Source of the DNA: Kaistia granuli DSM 23481
GTDB taxonomy: Bacteria > Pseudomonadota > Alphaproteobacteria > Rhizobiales > Kaistiaceae
Direction: 5' to 3'
Assembly: GCF_000380505.1 (NCBI RefSeq)
Contig: NZ_AQYH01000005.1
Location: forward strand, 62,001-126,000
DNA: 64,000 nt
In this document: positions 17,919 to 26,692 of the stretch, one piece after another
Layout of the letters: each line of letters begins with the position of its first letter
Position numbering within the stretch: position 1 is the first letter of the stretch
Translations under genes and position numbers: made by a program
Notes under the pieces: model-generated
What the model was told of the DNA's origin: nothing
Databases searched by the model: none
The model's input: only the letters and a program-made list of their open reading frames with translations

Positions 17919-18638
17919 TTGCGCGAAATCGTCTTTGATACGGAAACGACCGGCCTCGAACCGTTGAAGGGCGATCGGCTGGTCGAAATCGGCGCGGTCG
18001 AACTGTTCAACCATCTGCCCACGGGCCGCGATTTCCATATCTACATCAATCCCGAGCGGTCCATGCCGGTCGAGGCGTTCCGGGTGCACGGTTTGTCGGA
18101 TGAATTCCTCGCCGACAAGCCGGTCTTCAGCGCACTCGTCGACGATTTCATCGAGTTCATCGGCGATGCGACGCTGATCGCCCACAATGCGAGCTTCGAT
18201 ATCGGCTTCATCAATGCGGAGTTCGCCCGGCTGGGCAAGCCGCCAATCGGGCCAGAGCGGGTAATCGACACGCTCGCGCTGGCCCGGCGCAAGCATCCGA
18301 TGGGGCCGAATTCGCTCGACGCGCTCTGTTCGCGTTACGGCATCGACTCCAGCAAGCGCACCGTGCACGGCGGTCTCATCGACTCCGTGCTGCTGGCCGA
18401 GGTCTATCTGGAGCTGATCGGCGGTCGCCAGCCCGATCTCGTTCTGGTCCCTGAAGTTGCCTCCGAGGTCCGGGATGATGGCGGTCTGGTCATTGTGGCG
18501 CCGCCGCAGCAGCGGCCGGTGCCGCGTCCGTTCCGCGTCACGGCGGAGGAGCAGGCGGCGCATCGCGCCTTTATCGCCAAAATGGGCGACGGCGCGCTCT
18601 GGAAGAATTATCTGCCCGAGGAAGTCGAGCCGGCCTGA
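17919..18638 (+). CDS. dnaQ: DNA polymerase III epsilon subunit (3'-5' proofreading exonuclease)
   Basis: Proofreading subunit of the replicative polymerase. The exonuclease motifs are complete: ExoI in REIVFDTETTGLEPL, ExoII in LIAHNASFDIGFINAEF and ExoIII in VHGGLIDSVLLAEVYL. The TTG at 17919 is chosen because it puts the family N-terminus first and has GGAGC 6-7 bases upstream. An ATG at 17850, overlapping the coaE stop, would add 23 unconserved residues and cannot be excluded. The C-terminal tail is proline- and glutamine-rich, as expected for the linker to the polymerase subunit. Last gene of the ppsR operon. Confidence 0.94.
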   Translation: MREIVFDTETTGLEPLKGDRLVEIGAVELFNHLPTGRDFHIYINPERSMPVEAFRVHGLSDEFLADKPVFSALVDDFIEFIGDATLIAHNASFDIGFINAEFARLGKPPIGPERVIDTLALARRKHPMGPNSLDALCSRYGIDSSKRTVHGGLIDSVLLAEVYLELIGGRQPDLVLVPEVASEVRDDGGLVIVAPPQQRPVPRPFRVTAEEQAAHRAFIAKMGDGALWKNYLPEEVEPA

Positions 18639-18714
18639 GGTCGACAATTCCTGGTAACCGCGTCTTCTTTCACGCGAACGGGCACGCACTTCGCTTGAAG
18701 ACGCTCAAACAAAA

Positions 18715-18742
18715 AGCTCCTGAACCGGCCGGCTCAGGAGCT
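18715..18742. terminator. Hairpin terminator between dnaQ and secB
   Basis: AGCTCCTGA (18715-18723) and TCAGGAGCT (18734-18742) form a perfect 9-bp stem around a GC-rich palindromic loop. On the minus strand the stem is followed by TTTTTGTTT, so it terminates secB well. On the plus strand CTCTTTC follows, so it may also stop dnaQ transcripts. Confidence 0.82.
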
Positions 18743-18792
18743 CTTTCAATGGGCTGTTTCGCGGCCGCCGCCTTCGGCGGAGGCCGACGATA

Positions 18793-19278
18793 TCAGCTCG
18801 GGCGCGATCCCTGCTGGGCAGCGGCCATTTCCATCAGACGCTGACGGTAGAGCTGGGTGAAATCGACCGGATCGACCAGCAGCGGCGGGAAACCGCCATT
18901 GCGGGTCATGTCGGCCAGGATCTGGCGCGCGAACGGGAACAGCAGGCGCGGGCATTCGATCATCAGGATCGGTGCGAGGTTTTCCTGCGGTACGTTCGAG
19001 ACGCGGAAAACGCCGGCATAGACCAACTCGGCAACGAAGATGGCCTGGTCGCCATCGGTGGCGCGGCCTTCGAGGCGAAGCTCGATCTCGTAGTCGTCGC
19101 CGTCCAGCGGGGTGGCGCCGACATTGATGCCGATATTGATGTTTGGAGCCGTGCGGCGCGGACCGAGCGAGCGGGGCGCACCCGGATTTTCGAAGGAAAG
19201 ATCCTTCACATACTGCAGCAGGATCGAAAGGTTCGGCTGGGCGAGCTGGCCCGCGCCGTTTTCGTTTTCATCGGCCAT
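18793..19278 (-). CDS. secB: Protein-export chaperone SecB
   Basis: Tetrameric cytosolic chaperone that keeps preproteins unfolded and passes them to SecA. The chosen ATG gives 161 residues ([10 protein letters not shown]...), with GGGGAG just upstream as ribosome-binding site. Recognisable segments are [17 protein letters not shown], the beta-sheet core [20 protein letters not shown] and [20 protein letters not shown]. The protein ends with a short Gln/Arg tail. It is divergent from the TimA gene, and the 260-bp gap between them must hold both promoters; I see no gene in it. Confidence 0.96.
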   Translation of the reverse strand: MADENENGAGQLAQPNLSILLQYVKDLSFENPGAPRSLGPRRTAPNINIGINVGATPLDGDDYEIELRLEGRATDGDQAIFVAELVYAGVFRVSNVPQENLAPILMIECPRLLFPFARQILADMTRNGGFPPLLVDPVDFTQLYRQRLMEMAAAQQGSRPS

Positions 19279-19538
19279 AAAGGCGGCTCCCCTGGGACAA
19301 TCGGCCGAATGGCCTGATCTTGACAAGTGGGCTCGCTAACACTTCCGTCTCAGTGATACAAGCGCTGTACGAAGTCCGTCGGAAGCACGAAGCGCTGGCC
19401 TAGCTGGCATTGTGCCCTTGACGGACTTGGATCGACGCCCAACGATTACCACATTGGGTCCATGATCGCTCGAACGCGCATATCCGGTTCACACGCCGGT
19501 CTCATGGGCCCCCCAGAATAGGACAGGATGCCTTCGGC

Positions 19539-20270
19539 ATGAACGGCTTCGTCGACATCTATACGCTGATCTTCCTCGTCCTCGCGGTGGTGATCTTCTT
19601 CAAGCTGCGCAGCGTGCTGGGTCAGCGCACGGGCAGCGAGCGCCCGCCCTTCGACCCGTTCACCCGTCGCAAGGCGAGCGAGCCGGAGGCGGCCGCCAGC
19701 GACAAGGTCGTCAGCCTGCCGCGACGCCCGACGGCGAATGACGATGCCGCCGCAGCGGCGCAGCCCGCGACTGCGGGCGAGGATCAGCGCATCGCCGCGA
19801 TCGCGCCCGCCGGAACGCCGCTCGCCACCGCGCTGGCAGCGATCATCGCGGCCGACCGCAATTTCGATCCGCAGCAATTCATCGATGGCGCCCGCACCGC
19901 CTATGAGATGATCGTCACCGCTTTCGCCCAGGGCGATCGCAAGGCCTTGAAGCCGCTGCTCGGCCGCGAGGTCTATGACGGCTTTGCCGGCGCGATTTCC
20001 GAGCGCGAGGCGCGCGGCGAGACGGTCGAGTTCAATTTCGTCGGCTTTGAGAAGGTCGAGATGGTCGACGCCGCAATGAAGAGCGGCACGGCCCAGGTCT
20101 CGGTCAAGTTCGTCTCCAAGCTGATCTCCGCGACGCGCGACAAGGGCGGCGAGGTCGTCGATGGCGATCCCGTGCACATCGCCGACGTCACCGATATCTG
20201 GACCTTTGCTCGCGACGTGTCGTCCCGAGACCCGAACTGGCTATTGGTGGCGACCGAAACCGTTGAATGA
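19539..20270 (+). CDS. timA: Tim44/TimA family membrane-anchored protein
   Basis: The 243-residue protein has one N-terminal transmembrane segment (FVDIYTLIFLVLAVVIFF), then a charged, disordered linker rich in Ala and Pro. A C-terminal Tim44-like domain follows, with DPQQFIDGARTAYEMIVTAFAQGD and the ending DVSSRDPNWLLVATETVE. It is the bacterial relative of the mitochondrial import component Tim44. Alphaproteobacterial members sit at the inner membrane, but their role is not well defined. Its place between secB and mltA is conserved in Rhizobiales and hints at envelope protein handling. Confidence 0.88.
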   Translation: MNGFVDIYTLIFLVLAVVIFFKLRSVLGQRTGSERPPFDPFTRRKASEPEAAASDKVVSLPRRPTANDDAAAAAQPATAGEDQRIAAIAPAGTPLATALAAIIAADRNFDPQQFIDGARTAYEMIVTAFAQGDRKALKPLLGREVYDGFAGAISEREARGETVEFNFVGFEKVEMVDAAMKSGTAQVSVKFVSKLISATRDKGGEVVDGDPVHIADVTDIWTFARDVSSRDPNWLLVATETVE

Positions 20271-20285
20271 CCGGGAAACCGCGTT

Positions 20286-21383
20286 GTGCCGACGGAAACG
20301 AACACCCGGCTCGTGCCGATCCCCTTCGACGCGCTGGAGGGGTGGCGGGCTGACGACCATGCGGCGGCGTGGCGCGCTTTCCATCGAAGCGCCGAATACG
20401 CCGCCATCCATCCTCCGAAGACGAGGGCGATTGGCATAGACGGCGACGCGCTGGCGCAGATCGCCGCCATCGCCGCCAGCATGCCCGCCGATCTGGATGG
20501 CGACAGCGCGCGGCGCTTCTTCGAGCAGCATTTCGTGCCGATGCGCGTGCAGGAGCCCAGCGAGAGCGGCTTTTTCACCGGATTCTATGAACCCGAAGTA
20601 GCGGCGTCGCTGGTCCCTACGCCGGATTTCGCCGTTCCGCTCTATGCGCGGCCGCCGGAGCTCGTCGAGATCGACGAGGCGAACCCGCCACCCGGTCTGG
20701 AACCGGGCATGCGGTTCGCGCGTCAGACGGGGCAGGGGTTCGAGCCCTATTTCGACCGCGGCGAGATCGAGCGCGGCGCGCTTTCCGGGCGTGGCCTCGA
20801 ACTCGCCTTTCTCGCCGATCGCATCGACGCGCTGTTCGTGCATATCCAGGGTGCGGCACGGCTGCGCCTGCCGGATGGCGGTCTGCTCCGCATCACCTAT
20901 TCGGCAAAGTCTGGCCATGCCTACACGCCTGTCGGCCGCGTGCTGATCGAACGGGGCGCGCTGCCGAAGGGCAGCGTCACCATGCAGTCGATCCGCCAAT
21001 GGTTCGCGACGCATCCGGACCAGGTGTCCGACGTGATCTGGCAGAACCGCTCGTTCATCTTCTTTCGCGAGGCTGCCGTGCAGGATCCTGCGCTCGGTCC
21101 GATCGCGGCTGCCAAGGTGCCGCTGACGGCGGGTCGGAGCCTCGCCGTCGATCGCACGCTGCACACGTTCCACGCCCCGATCTGGATCGATACCCGGCTG
21201 CCGCCGGCGGAAGGGGGCGGAGCCTTGCAGCGCCTGATGATGGCACAGGATACCGGCTCGGCCATTCTCGGACCGGCGCGCGGCGACATCTTCTTCGGAT
21301 CGGGCGACGAGGCGGGACGGATCGCCGGCCGGATGCAGGCCGCGGGCGATTTCGTCGTCCTGGCGCCGCGGGGCCGGTCATGA
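20286..21383 (+). CDS. mltA: Membrane-bound lytic murein transglycosylase A
   Basis: Cleaves the glycan strands of peptidoglycan, forming 1,6-anhydromuramic ends. The 365-residue protein has the MltA barrel domain, with GFFTGFYEPEVAASL and PVGRVLIERGALPKG. The C-terminal 3D (three-Asp) domain follows, with the acidic residues in IDTRLPPAEGG, MAQDTGSAI and RGDIFFGSGDEAG. The start is GTG at 20286. No signal peptide or lipobox is visible at this N-terminus, which is odd for an enzyme that acts in the periplasm. Stop overlaps the Smr gene (ATGA). Confidence 0.92.
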   Translation: MPTETNTRLVPIPFDALEGWRADDHAAAWRAFHRSAEYAAIHPPKTRAIGIDGDALAQIAAIAASMPADLDGDSARRFFEQHFVPMRVQEPSESGFFTGFYEPEVAASLVPTPDFAVPLYARPPELVEIDEANPPPGLEPGMRFARQTGQGFEPYFDRGEIERGALSGRGLELAFLADRIDALFVHIQGAARLRLPDGGLLRITYSAKSGHAYTPVGRVLIERGALPKGSVTMQSIRQWFATHPDQVSDVIWQNRSFIFFREAAVQDPALGPIAAAKVPLTAGRSLAVDRTLHTFHAPIWIDTRLPPAEGGGALQRLMMAQDTGSAILGPARGDIFFGSGDEAGRIAGRMQAAGDFVVLAPRGRS

Positions 21384-21967
21384 CACGCCGCAAGCGCAGT
21401 CTTTCGGGCGAGGAGCGGACGCTCTGGGCCACGGTGGCGCGAACCGTCGCGCCGCTACGGGCGGAAGATGTCATGCCCGAGCCGCCGCTGGCTCCGGTCG
21501 CCGAGCCGCAGTCGTTGCAGGCGGAGCTGGCGAAGCCGGTCGGGGCGGGGACCAAGATCGCCAAGGCGACCAAGCCGGCGCCGCCGCCGGCCCTGCATCC
21601 GATCGAACGGCGCACGCTGACCCGCGTCGCGCGCGGGACGATCGAGATCGACGGCCGCATCGACCTGCATGGCCTGACCCAGATGGATGCGCATGACCGG
21701 CTGCGCGGCTTCCTGGTCGATGCCCAGGCGCGCGGCGCCAAGCTGGTCATCGTCATCACCGGCAAGGGCAAGGCAACCGGCGAGGATCCGTTCGGCATGA
21801 CCGAGCGCGGTGTCTTGCGCCGGCGCGTGCCGCAATGGCTGGCCGAGCCTGGCCTGCGCGGCATCGTCATCGGTTTCGAGGAGGCGCATCGCAGCCATGG
21901 CGGCGGCGGCGCGCTCTATGTGCGGATCCGCAAGAAGCGGACGGCCCACAAGGCAGGCATCGCATGA
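21380..21967 (+). CDS. Smr-domain (MutS2-type) nuclease-like protein
   Basis: The 195-residue protein has a basic, poorly conserved N-terminal half and a C-terminal Smr domain. That domain is recognised by IDLHGLTQMDAHDRLRGF (the LDLHG-type signature), then LVIVITGKGK and RGVLRRRVPQWL. Stand-alone Smr proteins act as nucleases on DNA or on RNA of stalled ribosomes; which applies here is not known. It is wedged between mltA and the XRE regulator, with 4-bp overlaps on both sides, so all three are translated as a unit. Confidence 0.92.
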   Translation: MTRRKRSLSGEERTLWATVARTVAPLRAEDVMPEPPLAPVAEPQSLQAELAKPVGAGTKIAKATKPAPPPALHPIERRTLTRVARGTIEIDGRIDLHGLTQMDAHDRLRGFLVDAQARGAKLVIVITGKGKATGEDPFGMTERGVLRRRVPQWLAEPGLRGIVIGFEEAHRSHGGGGALYVRIRKKRTAHKAGIA

Positions 21968-22383
21968 CGCCGTTCGGCCAGCGCCTGCGCGAAATGCGCG
22001 ACGAGCGCGGTCTGTCGCTGAAGGACATGGCCGAGAAGCTCGGCGTTTCCAGCTCCTACCTCTCGGCGCTCGAGCATGGCCGGCGCGGCAGTCCGAGCTG
22101 GTTCATGGTCCAGCGCATCATCGCCTATTTCAACGTGATCTGGGACGAGGCGGAGGAATTGCAGCGGCTTGCCGAACGCTCGCATCCGCGTGTCACCGTC
22201 GAGACGGCCGGGCTGGCGCCGGAGGCGACCGAACTCGCTCATCTCCTCGCCGCCGAGATCGGCAATCTGAGCGTCAAATCCCTGCAGGAACTGAAGAAGG
22301 CGCTTCATGACGCCACGGATCGCGACACCGCGCGCCGGGCGCTGCGGACCGAGCACGCGCTCGATTTGCCGACCCTGAAATAG
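21964..22383 (+). CDS. XRE-family helix-turn-helix regulator
   Basis: The 139-residue protein has a clear N-terminal XRE/Cro helix-turn-helix: GQRLREMRDERGLSLKDM then LGVSSSYLSALEHGRRGSPS. The C-terminal half is a helical segment without a recognised ligand-binding domain. The start codon overlaps the smr stop (ATGA). Because it closes the timA-mltA-smr run it may control that operon, but no operator is recognisable. It converges on the DUF1402 gene 15 bp away. Confidence 0.9.
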   Translation: MTPFGQRLREMRDERGLSLKDMAEKLGVSSSYLSALEHGRRGSPSWFMVQRIIAYFNVIWDEAEELQRLAERSHPRVTVETAGLAPEATELAHLLAAEIGNLSVKSLQELKKALHDATDRDTARRALRTEHALDLPTLK

Positions 22384-22398
22384 CGGCGCGCCCGCGCC

Positions 22399-23349
22399 TC
22401 AGAGCAGCTTACGCAACTCGTCTTGCCGGTCGTTGACCAGCCAGCCATAGTAGTTCTCCTGCGGCATCGCGTTCTTGTTGCGCTTGCGCTCGGCCGCGAG
22501 CGCGCGGGCGCGGACCTTGACGTCGCCGACATTGTAGAGCGTCGCGGTGATGCCGGGATTGTTCGAGATGTCGACACCGGCCGTGTCGCGATAGACATCG
22601 ATCGACAGGCGGATGATCGCCGCCATGTAGTCGAGCGACATGTTGGGATCCATGATCGCCTGGTAGAGCTGCGGCGCCTGCTCGGCGCTGAGCAGCGGCA
22701 GGCCGCTCTTCTTGTGCACGATGTCGGTGACGGTCAGCGCCGTCAGTGGGTTGATCTGGCCGAGGCCGAAGGTCTGGCCGGCGTAGAGCGGCTGGAAGAA
22801 CACCTTGGAGAAGCGGTCGCGCGGGAACGACTTGCCGTCGACCGTCTTGCCGCGGAATTCTGCGTCCCAGACGTCCTCGCGGCAGGTCCAGAGGTCGTAG
22901 GACGACTTCAGGTTGTCGCAGCCGTCGAATTCCGGCCGGGCGACGAAATCGGTGACGCTTTCACCCTTGTAGCCGAAGGCGAGATCCTTGGTGCCGAGAT
23001 AGGCCAGCGCCTTGACGTAGTAGGACTGGGCGCTGTCGAGACCGCCGACATTGTAGGTATGCTCGCCGATGATCGCGCCGATCAGGTGGACCGGGTCGAC
23101 GCCATAGGTCTTGGCGGCGCGCTTGATCGAACGGATCAGGGTCTTGTCACGCTGCAGCAGCGCGTAGATCCGGCGATATTTAGCGTCGAAACTTTCCTTC
23201 GTCTCACCGGCCCGCTTGATCGAGCTCATGTCGATCGTCGGTTGCTCGGCCGAGCGATTGCCGGCGGGTGCCACGACGGCGGCTGCCAGCGCGGGCAGGG
23301 CGGTTGCAAGGACGAGAGTGGCGAGCAAGGCGCTACGCAGCAGGCGCAT
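22399..23349 (-). CDS. DUF1402 family exported protein, lysozyme-like
   Basis: The 316-residue protein begins with a signal peptide (LLRSALLATLVLATALPALAAA) and belongs to the Rhizobiales DUF1402 family, which has no established function. The segments TYGVDPVHLIGAIIGEHTYN, FGLGQINPLTALTVTDI and YMAAIIRLSIDVYRD look like a lytic-transglycosylase-type fold, with a possible catalytic Glu at IGEHT. That points to the periplasm and cell-wall work, in keeping with nearby mltA, but this is inference. It stands alone on the minus strand between the XRE gene and hslUV. Confidence 0.88.
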   Translation of the reverse strand: MRLLRSALLATLVLATALPALAAAVVAPAGNRSAEQPTIDMSSIKRAGETKESFDAKYRRIYALLQRDKTLIRSIKRAAKTYGVDPVHLIGAIIGEHTYNVGGLDSAQSYYVKALAYLGTKDLAFGYKGESVTDFVARPEFDGCDNLKSSYDLWTCREDVWDAEFRGKTVDGKSFPRDRFSKVFFQPLYAGQTFGLGQINPLTALTVTDIVHKKSGLPLLSAEQAPQLYQAIMDPNMSLDYMAAIIRLSIDVYRDTAGVDISNNPGITATLYNVGDVKVRARALAAERKRNKNAMPQENYYGWLVNDRQDELRKLL

Positions 23350-23482
23350 GGGAAGCGATCCGTCGGTCGAACGAAAGACCGCACCCGTGACGGATCGGCC
23401 GATCCGGGCTTATAGCATCGGAAATCGGCCGTCGAAAACGGCTTCTCGGCCACAGTGGCGCGGATAAAGCCCCCGGGAGGTG

Positions 23483-23519
23483 TTGCGGCCCCGCCAGCAA
23501 GGGCAGGGCGGGGCCGCAA
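23483..23519. terminator. GC-rich 13-bp inverted repeat downstream of hslU
   Basis: TTGCGGCCCCGCC (23483-23495) pairs perfectly with GGCGGGGCCGCAA (23507-23519). It begins 6 bases after the hslU stop codon, reading on the minus strand. No U-tract follows, so it may act with Rho or protect the transcript end rather than terminate alone. Confidence 0.55.
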
Positions 23520-23525
23520 TTGGCG

Positions 23526-24830
23526 TCAGAGGATGTAGCGCGACAGGTCGATATTGCGCGAGAGATCGCCGATATGCGCCTCGATATAGGCGGCGTCGAT
23601 CGTCACCGTATCGCCGGAGCGATCGGGGGCCGAGAAGCTGATCTCGTCGAGAATCCGCTCCATCACCGTCTGCAGGCGGCGCGCGCCGATATTCTCGACC
23701 GAGCCGTTCACCTCGACCGCGATGCGGGCGATGGCGTCGATCGCATCCTCGGCGATGACCAGGTTGACGCCTTCGGTCTGCAGCAGCGCCACATACTGCT
23801 TGATCAGGCTCGCTTCCGGTTCGGTCAGGATCTGGCGGAAATCGGCCTGGGTCAGCGCCTGCAACTCGACGCGGATCGGCAGTCGGCCCTGCAATTCCGG
23901 CAGCAGGTCGGACGGCTTGGCGATGTGGAAGGCGCCCGACGCGATGAACAGGATGTGATCCGTCTTCACCGGTCCGTACTTGGTTGCGACCGTTGTTCCT
24001 TCAATCAAGGGTAGAAGATCGCGCTGCACGCCTTCACGGGAAACATCGCCGGCCCGGCCCTCGCGGGCGCAGATCTTGTCGATCTCGTCCAGGAAGACGA
24101 TGCCGTCATTCTCGACGATATGGATCGCCTCGGCCGTCAGCTGCTCGTCGTCGAGCAGCTTGTCGGACTCCTCGTCGATCAGCACCTTGTAGCTGTCCTT
24201 GACCGTGACGCGCCGCGTCTTGGTTTTGCCGCCGAAGGCCTTGCCGAGCATGTCGCCGATGTTCATGACGCCGATCGAGGCGCCCGGCATGCCGGGAACG
24301 TCGAACTGCGGCAGGCCGCCGGACTGGTCGCGGACCTGAATCTCGATTTCCTTGTCGTCCAGCTCGTTGGCGCGCAGCTTCTTGCGGAAGCTCTCGCGGG
24401 TCGCCGGGCTGGCGCTCTCGCCGACAAGCGCGTTCAGCACGCGTTCCTCGGCCGAGAGATGGGCCTTGGCCTCGACGTCCTTGCGCTTCTTCTCGCGGGT
24501 TAGGCTGATGCCGACCTCGACCAGGTCGCGGATGATCTGCTCGACGTCGCGGCCGACATAGCCGACCTCGGTGAACTTGGTCGCCTCGACCTTCAGGAAA
24601 GGCGCACCGGCGAGCCGGGCGAGCCGGCGCGAGATCTCGGTCTTGCCGACGCCGGTCGGCCCGATCATCAGGATGTTCTTCGGCAGCACTTCTTCGCGCA
24701 TCGTGCCTTCGAGCTGCTGGCGGCGCCAGCGGTTGCGAAGGGCGATGGCAACGGCGCGCTTGGCGTCGTTCTGGCCGATGATGTAGCGGTCGAGCTCGGA
24801 GACGATCTCGCGGGGAGAGAAATTGGTCAT
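23526..24830 (-). CDS. hslU: ATP-dependent protease ATPase subunit HslU
   Basis: AAA+ unfoldase of the HslUV protease, which threads substrates into the HslV chamber. The 434-residue protein starts [20 protein letters not shown]. It has Walker [10 protein letters not shown] near residue 57, the inserted I domain, Walker B FLDEIDKI and sensor motifs, and ends in SRYIL as HslU proteins do (the C-terminal tail docks on HslV). hslV lies 16 bp upstream. The pair is usually heat-inducible. Confidence 0.97.
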   Translation of the reverse strand: MTNFSPREIVSELDRYIIGQNDAKRAVAIALRNRWRRQQLEGTMREEVLPKNILMIGPTGVGKTEISRRLARLAGAPFLKVEATKFTEVGYVGRDVEQIIRDLVEVGISLTREKKRKDVEAKAHLSAEERVLNALVGESASPATRESFRKKLRANELDDKEIEIQVRDQSGGLPQFDVPGMPGASIGVMNIGDMLGKAFGGKTKTRRVTVKDSYKVLIDEESDKLLDDEQLTAEAIHIVENDGIVFLDEIDKICAREGRAGDVSREGVQRDLLPLIEGTTVATKYGPVKTDHILFIASGAFHIAKPSDLLPELQGRLPIRVELQALTQADFRQILTEPEASLIKQYVALLQTEGVNLVIAEDAIDAIARIAVEVNGSVENIGARRLQTVMERILDEISFSAPDRSGDTVTIDAAYIEAHIGDLSRNIDLSRYIL

Positions 24831-24846
24831 GGGATGTCCTGTCCGC

Positions 24847-25413
24847 TCAGACGGCGTCGAGCTGTTCGAGCGTGACACTGGTGTTGGTGTAGACGCAGAT
24901 CTCGGCGGCGATCGCCATCGCCTTGCGGGCGACCTGTTCGGCGGTCATGTCGGTGTCAATGAGCGCGCGGGCGGCGGCGAGGGCGTAATTACCGCCGGAG
25001 CCGATGCCCATGACGCCGCCTTCCGGCTCCAGCACGTCGCCATTGCCGGTCAGGACCAGGCTGGTGGACTTGTCGGCGACCAGCATCATCGCCTCGAGAT
25101 GGCGCAGATAGCGGTCGGTGCGCCAGTCCTTGGCGAGCTCGACGCAGGCGCGCGTCAATTGTCCGGGATATTGCTCCAGCTTGGCCTCGAGGCGCTCGAA
25201 GAGCGTAAAGGCATCGGCGGTCGAGCCGGCGAAGCCGGCGATCACGTCGCCTTTGCCGAGCGGGCGGACCTTGCGGGCCGTATGCTTGATGACGGTCTGG
25301 CCGAGTGACACCTGGCCGTCGCCGGCGATGACCACCTTGTCGCCCTTGCGAACGGTGATGATCGTCGTCCCGTGCCAAGGCGCATAGGGGCTCTCGTTCT
25401 GGGAATGTGTCAT
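24847..25413 (-). CDS. hslV: ATP-dependent protease proteolytic subunit HslV
   Basis: N-terminal-threonine peptidase that forms the proteolytic core. The 188 residues include a 15-residue propeptide, with Thr16 of the TTIITVRKG segment as the expected catalytic nucleophile. [14 protein letters not shown] and the C-terminal [13 protein letters not shown] are also typical. Upstream on the minus strand is CCTACATAAG (about 25488-25497 in plus coordinates), which resembles an alphaproteobacterial heat-shock -10 element, but the -35 is poor. hisB is transcribed divergently. Confidence 0.97.
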   Translation of the reverse strand: MTHSQNESPYAPWHGTTIITVRKGDKVVIAGDGQVSLGQTVIKHTARKVRPLGKGDVIAGFAGSTADAFTLFERLEAKLEQYPGQLTRACVELAKDWRTDRYLRHLEAMMLVADKSTSLVLTGNGDVLEPEGGVMGIGSGGNYALAAARALIDTDMTAEQVARKAMAIAAEICVYTNTSVTLEQLDAV

Positions 25414-25597
25414 GATCTGCTTTCGTGGCGGATCGCCTTGGTCCCTTGAGGCCCCGCGGCGATCCCTGTTGGCTAGAGCGTCTTATGTAGGCGCGTCGTC
25501 CGTCGATGCAAAGGCTTGCTCAACCTTATGGCGTTACATGGAAACGCCTGATAAAAGCCGGCTGTCCCGAGCAAGGCGGACCAAGAAGGAATGCGAT

Positions 25598-26191
25598 ATG
25601 CGTAGCGCCACGATCGAGCGCAAGACGAAGGAAACCGAGATCGCGGTGACGCTGGATCTCGACGGCAGCGGCCGCTCCGACATCGCCACCGGTGTCGGCT
25701 TCTTCGATCATATGCTCGATCAGCTGGCCCGCCACGGCCTCCTCGACCTGACCGTCCGCTGCAAGGGTGACCTGCATATCGACCAGCATCACACGGTCGA
25801 GGATGTCGGCATCGCCATCGGCCAGGCGCTCCGGAAGGCGCTCGGCGAGATGCGCGGCATCACCCGCTATGCCGACACCCACCTCGCCATGGACGAGGCG
25901 CTGACGCGCTGCGCCATCGACGTGTCCGGCCGGCCCTATCTGGTCTGGAAGGTCGAGTTCACGCGCGACAAGGTCGGCGATTTCGATACCGAGCTGTTCA
26001 GGGAATTCTTCCAGGCCTTCGCCCAGAACGCCGGCATCACGCTGCATATCGAGAACCTCTACGGCGACAACAACCATCATATTGCCGAGACCTGCTTCAA
26101 GGCGGTGGCGCGCACGCTGCGGACTGCCGCGTCGATCGATCCGCGCCAGGCCGACCGTGTGCCGTCGACCAAGGGCAAGCTCGGCGACTGA
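25598..26191 (+). CDS. hisB: Imidazoleglycerol-phosphate dehydratase
   Basis: Dehydrates imidazoleglycerol phosphate to imidazoleacetol phosphate in histidine synthesis. The 197-residue monofunctional form has the manganese-binding histidine motifs in [31 protein letters not shown] and [14 protein letters not shown]. The start has AAGGA a few bases upstream. It is the first gene of a tight hisB-DUF2628-hisH-hisA-hisF-hisE series. Confidence 0.97.
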   Translation: MRSATIERKTKETEIAVTLDLDGSGRSDIATGVGFFDHMLDQLARHGLLDLTVRCKGDLHIDQHHTVEDVGIAIGQALRKALGEMRGITRYADTHLAMDEALTRCAIDVSGRPYLVWKVEFTRDKVGDFDTELFREFFQAFAQNAGITLHIENLYGDNNHHIAETCFKAVARTLRTAASIDPRQADRVPSTKGKLGD

Positions 26192-26200
26192 GAGGGCGTC

Positions 26201-26692
26201 ATGACGATCTACACCGTGCTCGCGCCGCCTGTTTCCGCGACTGGCGGGCTGGACGAGGCCGACCGCATGATCTTCGTCAGGGACGGGTTCTCGTGGCCGG
26301 CATTCCTGATCCCGGTGGTCTGGATGCTGTACCGTCGCATGTGGGTGGTGCTCTGCTTTTATGCGCTCTACCTCGTCGCAATCGAGCTCGCCGGGCGGTT
26401 TCTCGGCGCGCCGACCGCGACGGCGCTCGGCCTGCTCGGCGCCTTGTTCCTCGGTTTCGAGGGCGCCACGCTGCTGCGCTGGACTCTGAACCGGCGTCGC
26501 TTCACCGAGCAGGGCCTCGTCGAGGCCCGTTCGCGGGACGAGGCCGAGATCCGCTTCTTCCACCGTTTCGCCGACGCGTCGCCGGCCGGCGACGGGCCCA
26601 GGCCGGCCGGTCTTGCCGGCTTCCGCCCGGCGCGACCCGATTCCTCGGCCGATATTGTCGGCCTCTTTCCGACCCCCGGGACGGTCCGATGA
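26201..26692 (+). CDS. DUF2628 membrane protein in the his operon
   Basis: The 163-residue protein has a DUF2628 signature: a conserved [20 protein letters not shown] entry followed by three hydrophobic stretches (about residues 30-95), then a polar C-terminal tail. Small inner-membrane protein of unknown function. It lies between hisB and hisH with a 9-bp gap before it and an ATGA overlap after it. The same placement occurs in other Rhizobiales, so co-expression with histidine genes is likely although no role in histidine synthesis is known. Confidence 0.88.
   Translation: MTIYTVLAPPVSATGGLDEADRMIFVRDGFSWPAFLIPVVWMLYRRMWVVLCFYALYLVAIELAGRFLGAPTATALGLLGALFLGFEGATLLRWTLNRRRFTEQGLVEARSRDEAEIRFFHRFADASPAGDGPRPAGLAGFRPARPDSSADIVGLFPTPGTVR

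Noticed and set aside
18668-18683. parS-like sequence around TTTCACGCGAAC
   Set aside because: About 11 of 16 positions match the consensus, too few compared with the two 15-of-16 sites.
25474-25520. Heat-shock promoter upstream of hslV
   Set aside because: CCTACATAAG fits the -10 well, but no acceptable -35 lies at the right distance; mentioned only under hslV.
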